A stretch of DNA of 64,000 nucleotides from CAYXVF01 sp964468125 (GTDB lineage Bacteria; Myxococcota; XYA12-FULL-58-9; CAYXVF01): assembly GCA_964468125.1 (NCBI GenBank), contig CAYXVF010000022.1:1-64000 (forward strand), read 5' to 3'. This document shows positions 42,398-50,749 of this stretch, piece after piece (position 1 is the stretch's first letter; every line of letters begins with the position of its first letter). Made by a program: the position numbers and the translations under genes. The notes below the pieces were generated by a model. That model searched no databases, was not told where the DNA came from, and saw nothing but the letters and a program-made list of their open reading frames with translations.

Positions 42398-43408
42398 ATG
42401 GAAGCGTACCGTGTAGACGGGGAGTTCGGCATCGACTCGATCGTCGAAGCGAGTCTCGATCCGGAGCCCTTACTTCCAGGCAGCGTTCGTCTGAAGATGA
42501 AGGCGGCGACACTCAATTACCGCGACTTGTTGATGGTAACGGGACGCTACAACCCGAAGCAGCCCCTTCCACTCGTGCCACTGAGCGACGGCGTGGGTGA
42601 GGTCATCGAGGTGGGCGATGGAGTCACGCGGCTGAAGGTCGGCGACCGCGTCTGCCCACTCTTTGCCCGGGGTTGGCTCGGCGGAGAAATGGAGGCGGAG
42701 GTTCGCAAACGAACCCACGGCGGTCCCCTCGACGGAACCCTGCGCGAGGAGATGGTGATCGAGGCGGAGTCGGCGGTAGCGGTGCCCGAACACCTGACGG
42801 ATGTGCAGGCGGCGAGTCTTCCCTGCGCTGGGGTCACGGCCTGGAGCGCGCTCGTCACGCTCGGTGCATTGAAAGCGGGCGACGACGTGCTCCTCCTCGG
42901 CACGGGCGGCGTTTCGATCATGGCCCTGCAGCTCGCAAAGGCACTCGGCGCCAGGGTGATCGTCACGTCGAGCTCGGATGAGAAGCTCGCACGCGCCAAG
43001 GAGCTCGGCGCGGACGAAGTGGTCAACTACCGCGAGGACCCGAATTGGGGAAAGACCGTTCGTGACCGCACCGGCGGGCGCGGCGTGGACCACGTGGTCG
43101 AGGTGGGCGGCGTGGGCACGCTGGCACAGTCCCTCCGGGCGGTGCGGGTCAACGGCACGGTGAGTCTCATCGGTGTGTTGGCCGGCAACCAGGCGGACAC
43201 GAGCCTCCTGCCGGTGCTGATGGGCAACGTTCGGGTGCAAGGGGTGTTCGTCGGGCACCGGCAGAGCTTCGAGGCGATGAATCGGTGCATCGCCCAACAC
43301 CGGATCGAGCCGGTGGTGAGCCACAGCTTGCCCGTCTCGGAGGTCCGTGACGCCCTGCGTCTAATGGAGCGAGGCGGCCATTTCGGCAAAATCGCCCTGC
43401 ACTGGTAA
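42398..43408 (+). CDS. Zinc-free medium-chain dehydrogenase/reductase (quinone-oxidoreductase-like)
   Basis: An NAD(P)H-dependent MDR enzyme. The N-terminal GroES-like domain has NYRDLLMVTGRYNPKQPLPL and EVGDGVTRLKVGDRV; the cofactor domain has LLLGTGGVSIMALQLAKALG. The conserved catalytic-zinc ligands of alcohol dehydrogenase are not apparent, which favours a quinone or enone reductase over an alcohol dehydrogenase. The substrate is unknown. The frame is open from 42326; the ATG at 42398, preceded by AGGAGAT, is the better start. It ends 70 bases before the Mn/Fe transporter operon. Confidence 0.85.
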   Translation: MEAYRVDGEFGIDSIVEASLDPEPLLPGSVRLKMKAATLNYRDLLMVTGRYNPKQPLPLVPLSDGVGEVIEVGDGVTRLKVGDRVCPLFARGWLGGEMEAEVRKRTHGGPLDGTLREEMVIEAESAVAVPEHLTDVQAASLPCAGVTAWSALVTLGALKAGDDVLLLGTGGVSIMALQLAKALGARVIVTSSSDEKLARAKELGADEVVNYREDPNWGKTVRDRTGGRGVDHVVEVGGVGTLAQSLRAVRVNGTVSLIGVLAGNQADTSLLPVLMGNVRVQGVFVGHRQSFEAMNRCIAQHRIEPVVSHSLPVSEVRDALRLMERGGHFGKIALHW

Positions 43409-43450
43409 CGCCGGTCCCGTCCCCGCCCCTCAGGCCAGAGCTTGCCTCCT

Positions 43451-43478
43451 CCTAATCCAAGAATTAGGCTTACCTAAT
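43451..43478. promoter_or_regulatory. DtxR/MntR-type operator abutting the transporter start codon
   Basis: Three half-sites lie in a row: CCTAAT at 43451-43456, ATTAGG at 43463-43468 and CCTAAT at 43473-43478. The last two form ATTAGG-CTTA-CCTAAT, a perfect inverted repeat with a 4-base spacer, close to the DtxR/IdeR/MntR consensus. It ends one base before the ATG of the metal-binding lipoprotein gene, and the operon encodes a DtxR-family regulator as its fifth gene, so autoregulation by metal is highly likely. Confidence 0.85.
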
Positions 43479-44414
43479 ATGAGAGGTTTTCTGCTCCTTG
43501 CGTTTGTGTCTCTGGCCGCGTGTCAAAGCGACGGACCGCGACCACGCTCGAAAGTCAAGTCGGTGGTGACGAGCACCACGATGCTGCGCGATCTCGCGGC
43601 CACCCTCGGTGGCGACTACGTTCGGGTCGAGAGCCTGGTGGGGGTGGGGGCCGATCCGCACATCTTCCAGCCGAAACCGAGCTCGGCGAGGGCCGTGGCG
43701 GGAAGTGAGCTCGTGATCACGAACGGCCTCGGCCTCGAAGGCTGGATCGACGACCTGATCGCGAACGCCGGCGGCGAGAGGCCGGTGGTGGTGGCGAGCA
43801 CCGGGGTTGAGCCGATCCGTATGGAGGGCTTCAAGGCCGGAATCGATCCGCACTTCTGGTTCGACCCTACGCTGTGGGCGGTCGCCGCCACCAACGTGGC
43901 CAGCGGTCTCGACCAGCTCTTCACGGACAGCGGCGCTGCGCAGACGGAGATCGCAAAGAATCTCGAGCGCTACCTCAACGAGCTCGAGTCCCTGAACGCC
44001 TGGACCCGAGCGCAGCTCGCCACGATTCCCGAGGACCAGAGGGTCCTCGTCACGAGCCACGACGCCTTCAATTATTTCGGACGCGCTTTCGAGCTCGAGG
44101 TGGTGGGAATTCAGGGGCTCAGCACCGAGAGCGAGGCGAGCCAACGCGACATAGCGCGGGTGATCGACCTCGTGCGGGAACGCAAAGTCCCGGCGGTCTT
44201 CGTCGAGAGCTCCGTGAACCCAGCGCTGATCGAGCGGGTGGCTCGGGAAACGGGCGCCACCAAGCGCGGACCGCTCTACTCCGATTCCTTGGGCGACCCT
44301 CAGGGTCCTGCCAGTACCTACACGGGAATGTTCAAGGAGAACGTACGCATCGTCGTTGAGGGCCTCGGCGGAGCTCTAGCGCCGGTCCCCTCCCCGGTGG
44401 CGGAGGCCCCATGA
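43479..44414 (+). CDS. mntC: Manganese/iron ABC transporter binding lipoprotein (cluster A-1)
   Basis: A metal-binding lipoprotein that delivers Mn2+ (or Fe2+/Zn2+) to the permease. Lipoprotein signal with lipobox SLAAC; then the TroA/PsaA fold with candidate ligands His in GVGADPHIF, His in GIDPHFWFDP, Glu in VFVESSVNP and Asp in YSDSLGD. Glu/Asp at the last two positions and no His-rich loop favour Mn/Fe over Zn. No Shine-Dalgarno precedes the ATG, because the operator occupies that position. Overlaps the ATPase gene by 4 bases. Confidence 0.9.
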   Translation: MRGFLLLAFVSLAACQSDGPRPRSKVKSVVTSTTMLRDLAATLGGDYVRVESLVGVGADPHIFQPKPSSARAVAGSELVITNGLGLEGWIDDLIANAGGERPVVVASTGVEPIRMEGFKAGIDPHFWFDPTLWAVAATNVASGLDQLFTDSGAAQTEIAKNLERYLNELESLNAWTRAQLATIPEDQRVLVTSHDAFNYFGRAFELEVVGIQGLSTESEASQRDIARVIDLVRERKVPAVFVESSVNPALIERVARETGATKRGPLYSDSLGDPQGPASTYTGMFKENVRIVVEGLGGALAPVPSPVAEAP

Positions 44415-45193
44415 ACGTCGCAAATGCCCACAGCCTGCCAAACGCGCGGCCCGAGAGCGCCATTCACGCCTCGGCTCTCACCGTGCGCTACGACCGCACC
44501 CTCGCCCTGGATGGCGTCACCCTGTCGATTCCACGCGCAACACTCGCTGGGATCGTCGGTCCAAACGGCGCCGGTAAGTCTACCTTCATCAAGGCGAGTC
44601 TCGGCCTCGTGAAATCGAGCGGTGACATCACCCTGCTCGGCCATCGCTATCGCCCCGGCGATCGACGTATCGTTTATGTGCCGCAGCGTCGCAGCATCGA
44701 CTGGGACTTTCCGGTGACCGTTCACGATGTGGTGCAACAGGGACGCTACGGCCACTTGGGGCTGTTTCGGCGCCTCTCCTCGGAAGACCGAGAGCAAATC
44801 AACACGGCGATGGAGCGAACCGGGGTCACGGGCTTTGCCAAACGTCAGATCGGAGAGCTCTCCGGCGGCCAGCAGCAACGGGTCTTTCTGGCTCGCGCCC
44901 TGGCGCAGGGTGGCGAGCTCCTCTTGCTCGATGAGCCTTTCGCGGGAATCGATGCGGCCACCGAGGAGGAGCTGCTGCGGCTCCTGCGCGAGCTGCGCGA
45001 CGAGGGACGTTCGATTGTCGTCGTGCACCACGACCTCGGCACCGTGCATCGAGCTTTTGATCATCTCGTGCTCCTCAATCAGCGCGTGATCGCGAGCGGC
45101 CCGACGCCAACGGTGTTCACCCGCAAAAACCTGCAAGCGACCTACGGCGACCGCCTGGCGATCGTCGATGGCGCGGCCTTGAGCGATGGCTGA
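44411..45193 (+). CDS. mntA: Mn/Fe ABC transporter ATP-binding protein
   Basis: The ATPase of the metal importer. Walker A GPNGAGKST, the family-specific YVPQRRSIDWDFPVTVHDVV, signature LSGGQQQRVFLARALAQ, Walker B LLLLDEPFAGID and H-loop VVVHHDLG are intact. 260 residues is usual. Its start overlaps the binding-protein stop (ATGA) and its end overlaps the first permease by 8 bases. Naming varies (mntA, sitB, psaB) among species. Confidence 0.93.
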   Translation: MNVANAHSLPNARPESAIHASALTVRYDRTLALDGVTLSIPRATLAGIVGPNGAGKSTFIKASLGLVKSSGDITLLGHRYRPGDRRIVYVPQRRSIDWDFPVTVHDVVQQGRYGHLGLFRRLSSEDREQINTAMERTGVTGFAKRQIGELSGGQQQRVFLARALAQGGELLLLDEPFAGIDAATEEELLRLLRELRDEGRSIVVVHHDLGTVHRAFDHLVLLNQRVIASGPTPTVFTRKNLQATYGDRLAIVDGAALSDG

Positions 45194-46064
45194 GGACCTT
45201 TGGCTGCGAACGGTCCAATTCGTGACCTTCGAGTACGCCTTCGCACGGGATGCCCTCTTCGTGTCGATGGTGGTCGGCGCGCTCTGCGGTTTCGTCGGGG
45301 TGTTTCTGGTGCTGCGCCGCCTCGCGCTCCTCGGTGACGCCGCCGGCCACGCGACTCTGCCCGGTGTTGCGGTCGCCTACATGCTCGCGGGTACCGTGAG
45401 CTCCGGTTGGCTCCTGCTCGGCGCCCTCGGCTCCGCCTTGCTCGCGGCACTGAGTGTCAGCGTGATTCTTCATGCGGGTCGCTCGAGGCCGGACGCGGCG
45501 ATCGGCGTAGTTCTGGCGACGTTCTTCGGCTTGGGGATCGTCCTGCTCTCGCACCTTCAGTCGACAGAGAGCGCGGCGCAGGCGGGGCTCACGGCGTTTC
45601 TCATCGGGAATGCGGCGGCGGTGAGTCCGATCCAGATCGCGATCATCACGGCAGCCGGGGTCGTACTCGTGTCGCTCGCGCTGCTGTTCTATCGCCCTTT
45701 GAGTGTCTCGATCTTCGACCCGACCTACGCCAACACCTTGGGAGTTCCCGTCAGCCGCATTCAGGCCGCGCTGGTCGTCGCCGTGTCGGTCACGGTCGTG
45801 GTCTCGGTTCAGGCGGTGGGGGCGATCCTCGTCACCGCAATGCTCATTCTTCCGCCCTCGGCCGCATTGTTGCTCACCCAGCGACTGCCTCGCACGCTCG
45901 CGCTCTCGAGTGCGATCGGCGCGTTGAGCGGAGCGCTCGGTGCCTATGGCTCATTTCTCTTCGAGGGCTTTGGGACCGGACCGACGATGGTCCTCGCGGC
46001 CGCCGGGCTCTTTGCGCTGGCGCTCTGGCGGGGCACGCGGGCTCGCCTGGAGGCGCTCGCATGA
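45186..46064 (+). CDS. Mn/Fe ABC transporter permease 1
   Basis: An ABC-3 family permease with about eight membrane helices. Typical motifs: FVGVFLVLRRLALLGDAAGH with the HATLPGVA region, and VVSVQAVGAILVTAMLILPP. 292 residues. It is one of two permease genes in tandem, as in sitC-sitD of Salmonella and mntC-mntD of Bacillus. It overlaps the ATPase gene by 8 bases and the second permease by 4. Confidence 0.92.
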   Translation: MAEDLWLRTVQFVTFEYAFARDALFVSMVVGALCGFVGVFLVLRRLALLGDAAGHATLPGVAVAYMLAGTVSSGWLLLGALGSALLAALSVSVILHAGRSRPDAAIGVVLATFFGLGIVLLSHLQSTESAAQAGLTAFLIGNAAAVSPIQIAIITAAGVVLVSLALLFYRPLSVSIFDPTYANTLGVPVSRIQAALVVAVSVTVVVSVQAVGAILVTAMLILPPSAALLLTQRLPRTLALSSAIGALSGALGAYGSFLFEGFGTGPTMVLAAAGLFALALWRGTRARLEALA

Positions 46065-46942
46065 GCGGATTCTTGCTCGAGCCCTGGACCTGGGGCGATT
46101 GGATGGCCCGCGGCATGCTCGGTGCCACGTTGGTGGCCATCCCCACCGCCGTGCTCGGCGTCTTCTTGTACTTGCGACGCCGAAGCTTGGTGGCCGACGC
46201 GCATGCTCACCTCGCCCTCCCCGGCGTGGTGATCGCATTCTTGCTCACCGGCTCCCTTTCGCTGCCCGTCCTGCTCGCAGGGGCTCTCGTGGTGGGACTC
46301 GGCGCGAGTTGGCTGATCGAATTCCTCTCCGCCCGCCGCACCATTCGCTCCGATGCGGCGATCGGGATCGCCTTCACCCCGCTCTTCGCGCTCGGCGTCA
46401 TTCTGCTCTCGACGATGGTTACAGACGCGCACATCGATACCCATTGCCTGCTCTTTGGAGACGTCCTGGGGGTCCCCGACCGGGCGCTCCTTACTCTCTC
46501 ACTCGTCGCCGCGACCGTCGTCCTGTTGACCGTGACGTTTTGGCGTTGGCTGTCCGTAGCCACCCTCGACCCGGACTTCGCGCGGACCATCGGGATTCCT
46601 GCGGGGATCATTCACTATGGCATCATGTCGTCGGTGGCTGCGACCACCATGGCGTCCTTTGAGGCCGTCGGAGCGATTTTGGTGATCGCGATGATCGTCG
46701 TGCCGGCGGCGACCGCCCACCTTCTCACCGATCGACTCCACACGATGATGTTTCTAGCGATTGGACACGGATTGGCATCCGCCTGGATCGGAATGTACGC
46801 GTCCGTGTGGCTCAACGTCTCCACCGCGGGCGCAATGGTCGTCGCCGGCGGTGCCCTCTACACCGTGGCCTTGCTTTTCGCCCCCCGGCACGGCCTCCTG
46901 GCCCAGTCGCTTCGACGCACCACCGAGGAGGCGATGGGATGA
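46061..46942 (+). CDS. Mn/Fe ABC transporter permease 2
   Basis: The second ABC-3 family permease: FLYLRRRSLVADAHAHLALP and GVVIAFLLTGSLSLPVLLAG near the N-terminus, then VAATTMASFEAVGAILVIAM and IVVPAATAHLLTDRLH. Around eight helices, 293 residues. Start at the ATG of 46061 (ATGA overlap with permease 1); the open frame extends much further upstream as a shadow. Probably pairs with permease 1 as a heterodimer. Confidence 0.92.
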   Translation: MSGFLLEPWTWGDWMARGMLGATLVAIPTAVLGVFLYLRRRSLVADAHAHLALPGVVIAFLLTGSLSLPVLLAGALVVGLGASWLIEFLSARRTIRSDAAIGIAFTPLFALGVILLSTMVTDAHIDTHCLLFGDVLGVPDRALLTLSLVAATVVLLTVTFWRWLSVATLDPDFARTIGIPAGIIHYGIMSSVAATTMASFEAVGAILVIAMIVVPAATAHLLTDRLHTMMFLAIGHGLASAWIGMYASVWLNVSTAGAMVVAGGALYTVALLFAPRHGLLAQSLRRTTEEAMG

Positions 46943-47652
46943 GCACCTCGACATCTCGCCGTGAACGGGAGCGCTACCTGACCGACGTCTCCCTCGAGAA
47001 CTATCTCAAAGGGATCTACCAGCTCGGCTTGCGCACGAAGAGTCGCGTGAAAACCAAGGATCTCGCCCAGCACCTCGAGGTCTCCCTTCCCTCGGTGACC
47101 GGCATGCTGCGCTCCCTCGCGGAGGAGCGGCTGGTGGACTATCAGCCGTACAAGGGCGTGGAGCTGACCGAGCGTGGGCGACGCATTGCTCTCCGAGTGA
47201 TCCGAAACCACCGCCTGATCGAGAGCTTTCTGGTCGACGCCCTCGGCTATCGCTGGGACGAGGTGCACGACGAGGCCGAGGTGCTCGAACACGCCGTGAG
47301 TCCGAAGCTCGCGGCCGCCATCGAGCGCTACCTGGGGTTCCCGAAGGTGGATCCGCACGGCGATCCGATCCCCAATGCCGAGGGTGTGATGGAGCGTCCG
47401 GACGGCGCACGCCTCTCTGAGCTCGAGGCTGGTCGGCCCGCCCGCGTCCTGCGCATTCACGACCAAAGTCCGGATTTTCTGCGTTATCTCGAAACGCTCG
47501 GGCTGATGCCGGGAGCAGCGGTAGAGGTGGTGGAAGTCCTGCCCTTCGACGGGCCGGTCCGGATTCGCTGCGCCGAGTCAGAGGCGACGCTGAGTCGTGC
47601 TCAGGTGAGTCGCATTGAGGTTCAGGCCATCGCGACCGGCGTGGCGTCATAG
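46939..47652 (+). CDS. mntR: DtxR/MntR-family metal-dependent repressor
   Basis: A metal sensor that should repress this transporter operon when Mn2+ or Fe2+ is plentiful. The winged helix contains VKTKDLAQHLEVSLPSVTGM; the dimerisation/metal domain has RNHRLIESFLV and VHDEAEVLEHAVS; a C-terminal SH3-like (FeoA) domain follows from about residue 150. Where DtxR has Cys102 this protein has Glu, the MntR-like choice favouring Mn2+, and Met10 aligns with Asn. It overlaps permease 2 by 4 bases and the convergent DUF1285-like gene by 31. Confidence 0.92.
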   Translation: MSTSTSRRERERYLTDVSLENYLKGIYQLGLRTKSRVKTKDLAQHLEVSLPSVTGMLRSLAEERLVDYQPYKGVELTERGRRIALRVIRNHRLIESFLVDALGYRWDEVHDEAEVLEHAVSPKLAAAIERYLGFPKVDPHGDPIPNAEGVMERPDGARLSELEAGRPARVLRIHDQSPDFLRYLETLGLMPGAAVEVVEVLPFDGPVRIRCAESEATLSRAQVSRIEVQAIATGVAS

Positions 47653-48116
47653 GCCGCCACCCGGTGTCGCTCCCCGCCGAGCTCGAGATAGGGGCCTTGC
47701 TCATCGATCTCCATCGCCAAACCGAGGGTATGATAGTGGGCAGGAGGAAAGCGGCAGGGTACCCCGAGCTCGCGACGGATCACGCGGCAGTAAAACTCGT
47801 TGTTGGGGCCTTGCATCATCGAGCTCGGTCGAAGCGACTCGGTCTTGCCGTCGGAGATGCTAAGGTCGACGCGCTCGAGCGCGCCACTGGCGTCGTGCAC
47901 CAGCTCGATTGAGGTGACGAAGTAGGCGGTATCGTCCACCTCGAGCTGGTAGCGTTGAAAGCCGAGCTGAATGAAGTAGCGACCGTCCAAGGTCGGCACG
48001 AGATGCTGTGCGAAAAGCGCGACGACCCTAGGGTGAAGCGGCTCGTCGTTCTGCACCCACTCCCCACGCGCGGTGATGCGAATGGGGGCGTTGTCGAAGG
48101 ACACCAACTGAGCCAT
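47622..48116 (-). CDS. DUF1285-like conserved protein
   Basis: A 164-residue cytoplasmic protein resembling DUF1285: an opening IRITARGEWVQNDEPLHPRV, then LFAQHLVPTLDGRYFIQLGF and VDDTAYFVTSIELV. No catalytic motif; structural members of this family have a two-domain beta fold and unknown function. Its tail overlaps mntR, convergent, by 31 bases. The ATG at 48116 is preferred to the open frame's start at 48257. Confidence 0.65.
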   Translation of the reverse strand: MAQLVSFDNAPIRITARGEWVQNDEPLHPRVVALFAQHLVPTLDGRYFIQLGFQRYQLEVDDTAYFVTSIELVHDASGALERVDLSISDGKTESLRPSSMMQGPNNEFYCRVIRRELGVPCRFPPAHYHTLGLAMEIDEQGPYLELGGERHRVAAYDATPVAMA

Positions 48117-48129
48117 GGAGCGCAGGCTA

Positions 48130-49221
48130 ATGAGTTCGATGCAGCGCGGCAAGATTTTCGGCGTCCTGATCCTGATGGTCGCCTGCACCGCTCGGAAGAC
48201 GCCTCCCGCGCCTCCCGCGCCGCCCGCCATCGATTGGAAGACCGTCACCCCGCTCATTCGGGACCGCTTGCTCGAGAAGGCCCGAGAGGGGGCACTCGCC
48301 CGTGACGACGGCTGGGTCTACACCGTCGACGTCGCCCAGGCGCTCGAGGCGGCAGCACTCCTCGAGGACGAAGAGGCCTACCTCGCACTCATTTCAGTGG
48401 CCGGGGCCGCCCGGGTGGACGCCAGCACGAACCCCTTTCTACGAGGCTTTGTCGCGTGGCGCAGCAGAGCGGGCGAGCCTCCTGACGCAACCGGAACCAC
48501 CGAAGCTCTGCGCCTCGCGCGGGCTCTGTGGCTCGGTGCGGACCGCTTCGGAAGGGCGGAGGACCGGCGGGAGGCCCTCGAAATTCTCGAGGGCTACGAG
48601 CGACATCAGTACGTGGACCAAGGCGTATGGCTCATCCGCAACTACTACAACCTCGGCACCGACGCCTTCGCGACCAACTCGTACCTAGTCGACTACGACC
48701 CGGACTTCGTGCGTACGGTCGCGACGAGCGAGCCCACCTTCCTCCCCCTTGCGACGAAGGTCGAGGCGCTCGTCCGTGGGGCTGTGACCGACTCCGGCTT
48801 CGTGCATGAGCTCGTTCAACCGGAGGTGCTCACCGCCATGCCGCGTCTCGGGACGGCGGTCTTCTCGCCAAACAATCGCGCGCAGCTCTCGAACAGCTGC
48901 GCGGTGCTCGAGCGTTCGCTCGAGAGCGAGCGCCTGGCAGCGGAGAAGCTCTTGCGTTTCGCCCATGCGCGGGCCGAGGACCTCCGGTTGATCTACGATG
49001 TGACAACCGGCGAGGTCCACCCCAACGGTCGCCCGGGCGTGGAGACCTTTGGCTGTCTCACCCGTCTCGCGGCAGCGCTCAACCAAAGAGAGCTTGCTGC
49101 GCCCTTCGCGTCCAAGCTGTCTTGGTACATTCGCGACTTCCTCGAGAATGAACCACAACCTTTTGCTTTCGTCGCGAGCGAGCTCCTGCTCACCGCGGCT
49201 CGATCCGGGAGTCTCCCATGA
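48130..49221 (+). CDS. Predicted lipoprotein, possibly alpha/alpha-barrel, unknown function
   Basis: A 363-residue protein with a lipoprotein signal (VLILMVAC) and an Ala/Pro linker. The mature part is helical with paired-helix spacing and aromatic loops (YERHQYVDQGVWLIRNYYNL; RPGVETFGCLTRLAAALNQR), somewhat like an (alpha/alpha) toroid, but no glycosidase active site can be named. The ATG at 48130 fits the lipoprotein signal; 48115 and 48139 are alternatives. It overlaps the crotonase gene by 4 bases. Confidence 0.55.
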   Translation: MSSMQRGKIFGVLILMVACTARKTPPAPPAPPAIDWKTVTPLIRDRLLEKAREGALARDDGWVYTVDVAQALEAAALLEDEEAYLALISVAGAARVDASTNPFLRGFVAWRSRAGEPPDATGTTEALRLARALWLGADRFGRAEDRREALEILEGYERHQYVDQGVWLIRNYYNLGTDAFATNSYLVDYDPDFVRTVATSEPTFLPLATKVEALVRGAVTDSGFVHELVQPEVLTAMPRLGTAVFSPNNRAQLSNSCAVLERSLESERLAAEKLLRFAHARAEDLRLIYDVTTGEVHPNGRPGVETFGCLTRLAAALNQRELAAPFASKLSWYIRDFLENEPQPFAFVASELLLTAARSGSLP

Positions 49222-50009
49222 CCTCACCGCTGATTACTGACACCCAGGGGCACATACGAACTTTGACACTGAACCGCCCAGAGAGCCGCAACCCGATCTC
49301 CGACGACGACATGGTGAACGCGATCGTCGACGCATGCGACGCGATCAATCGCGATCTCTCGATTCGCGCGGTGATCGTTACCGGCGCGGGCAAGGGTTTC
49401 TCGGCCGGCGGAAACATCAAACACATGCGCGAGCAGACGGGGATGTTCGCTGGGGACCCCGCACAGATCGTTGCGAATTACCGTCACGGGATTCAGCGCA
49501 TTCCTCGGGCGGTTTACGAGCTCGAAGTGCCGACGATCGCCGCGGTCAACGGCGCGGCCGTCGGCGCGGGGTGCGATCTCGCGATGATGTGCGACATTCG
49601 CCTCGCGGGCCCGCATGCGAAGTTTGCCGAAAGCTTCGTCAAGCTCGGCATCGTCCCCGGCGATGGCGGTGCGTGGTTCTTGCCGCGCACGGTTGGCTGG
49701 CAACGGGCCGCGGAGATGCTGTTCACCGGCGATACAATCGACGCGCACACCGCCCTGAGCTGGGGCATGGTCAGCCGGCTGTGCGAGGGCGATACGCTGA
49801 TGGAGGAAGCGTTCGCGCTCGCCGAACGCATCGCCCAAAACCCGCCGAGGGCAGTTCGCGCATCGAAGAAGCTGCTCCGGGAGGCGCAAGCCGATTCGCT
49901 CGCGACGGCGCTCGAGTCTGCCGCTCGGGCTCAGGCGATCGCGCACCACACGGACGAACACCGGGAGGCCTTGGCATCATTTTTTGCTCAGAGCGCGCGC
50001 AAGGAATGA
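49218..50009 (+). CDS. Enoyl-CoA hydratase/isomerase (crotonase) family
   Basis: A crotonase-fold acyl-CoA enzyme, probably in fatty-acid or amino-acid breakdown. The first oxyanion segment GKGFSAGGNIKHM and the second, NGAAVGAGCDLAMMCDIRLA, are intact, followed by KLGIVPGDGGAWFLPRTVGW. Where enoyl-CoA hydratase usually has a catalytic Glu in the last segment, this protein has Asp in PGDGG, so it may be an isomerase or another crotonase. 263 residues. Its end overlaps the convergent SPOUT gene by 22 bases. Confidence 0.87.
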   Translation: MTSPLITDTQGHIRTLTLNRPESRNPISDDDMVNAIVDACDAINRDLSIRAVIVTGAGKGFSAGGNIKHMREQTGMFAGDPAQIVANYRHGIQRIPRAVYELEVPTIAAVNGAAVGAGCDLAMMCDIRLAGPHAKFAESFVKLGIVPGDGGAWFLPRTVGWQRAAEMLFTGDTIDAHTALSWGMVSRLCEGDTLMEEAFALAERIAQNPPRAVRASKKLLREAQADSLATALESAARAQAIAHHTDEHREALASFFAQSARKE

Positions 50010-50749
50010 AGCAGAATCGCGGCGGAAGCGCTGACGTTCAACGAGTCGACCCGCGGGTCGATGGGGATCGAGACGCGGAGATCGGCCCGATCGAGAAGAC
50101 TCGCGTCGAGCCCCCCGCCCTCCTGGCCAAAGAGCACGACGTCGCAGCGACTGGGCTCGAGCGAATCGAGCGAATGCTCGCCGCGTGGAGTCGCCGCCAA
50201 GACCCGAACGGCGGCGCGCTGCCCGCGGAGTCGCGCGATCGCCTCCTCTGGATCTACGACCCACACCGGTAGGGTGAAGACGGAACCCATCGAAGCGCGC
50301 ATCGCTCGGCGCGAGTAGGGATCCGCACCTTTCGGGTCTGCCACCACCGCGCTCGCACCGAAGGCCACGGCGTTGCGAATGATCGCGCCAACGTTCACCG
50401 GATCGGCGAGGCGCGAAAGGATCGGTAGAAGAATCCGCCCCGCGCTCCAATCGGGGAGCGTCGGGCGCCAGCGCGAACGCCGGATGACCCCGACGATGCC
50501 CCGGTGAAACGGGTAGCCCATCAGTGCCTCGAACCCCGCGCGGTCCGTGACCCAAACACGGGTCGTATCCGGGACACTCAAAGTCTCAAGCTGGGACTCA
50601 TTGCTGACGATGTCCTCAATCGGGGCGCCAGAGGCGAGAGCACGATCCAGGGCAATGCGCCCTTCGACGACGATCCGGTCGTTTTCGATGTCGCGACGGC
50701 TCCGGTCCTCGAGAAGCGGGATGGTTCCGCGCAAAGGCTCGTGGGTCAT
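49988..50749 (-). CDS. SPOUT-class RNA methyltransferase (TrmH/SpoU family)
   Basis: A 253-residue protein that methylates ribose 2'-O in tRNA or rRNA using SAM. The SpoU motifs appear in order: LADPVNVGAIIRNAVAFGAS, VVLFGQEGGGLDASLLD and the C-terminal SLNVSASAAILLHSL. A short N-terminal L30e-like substrate-binding domain precedes them. Whether the target is tRNA or 23S rRNA is not evident. Its start overlaps the DUF1295 gene stop by 4 bases, suggesting co-translation. Confidence 0.9.
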   Translation of the reverse strand: MTHEPLRGTIPLLEDRSRRDIENDRIVVEGRIALDRALASGAPIEDIVSNESQLETLSVPDTTRVWVTDRAGFEALMGYPFHRGIVGVIRRSRWRPTLPDWSAGRILLPILSRLADPVNVGAIIRNAVAFGASAVVADPKGADPYSRRAMRASMGSVFTLPVWVVDPEEAIARLRGQRAAVRVLAATPRGEHSLDSLEPSRCDVVLFGQEGGGLDASLLDRADLRVSIPIDPRVDSLNVSASAAILLHSLRAL

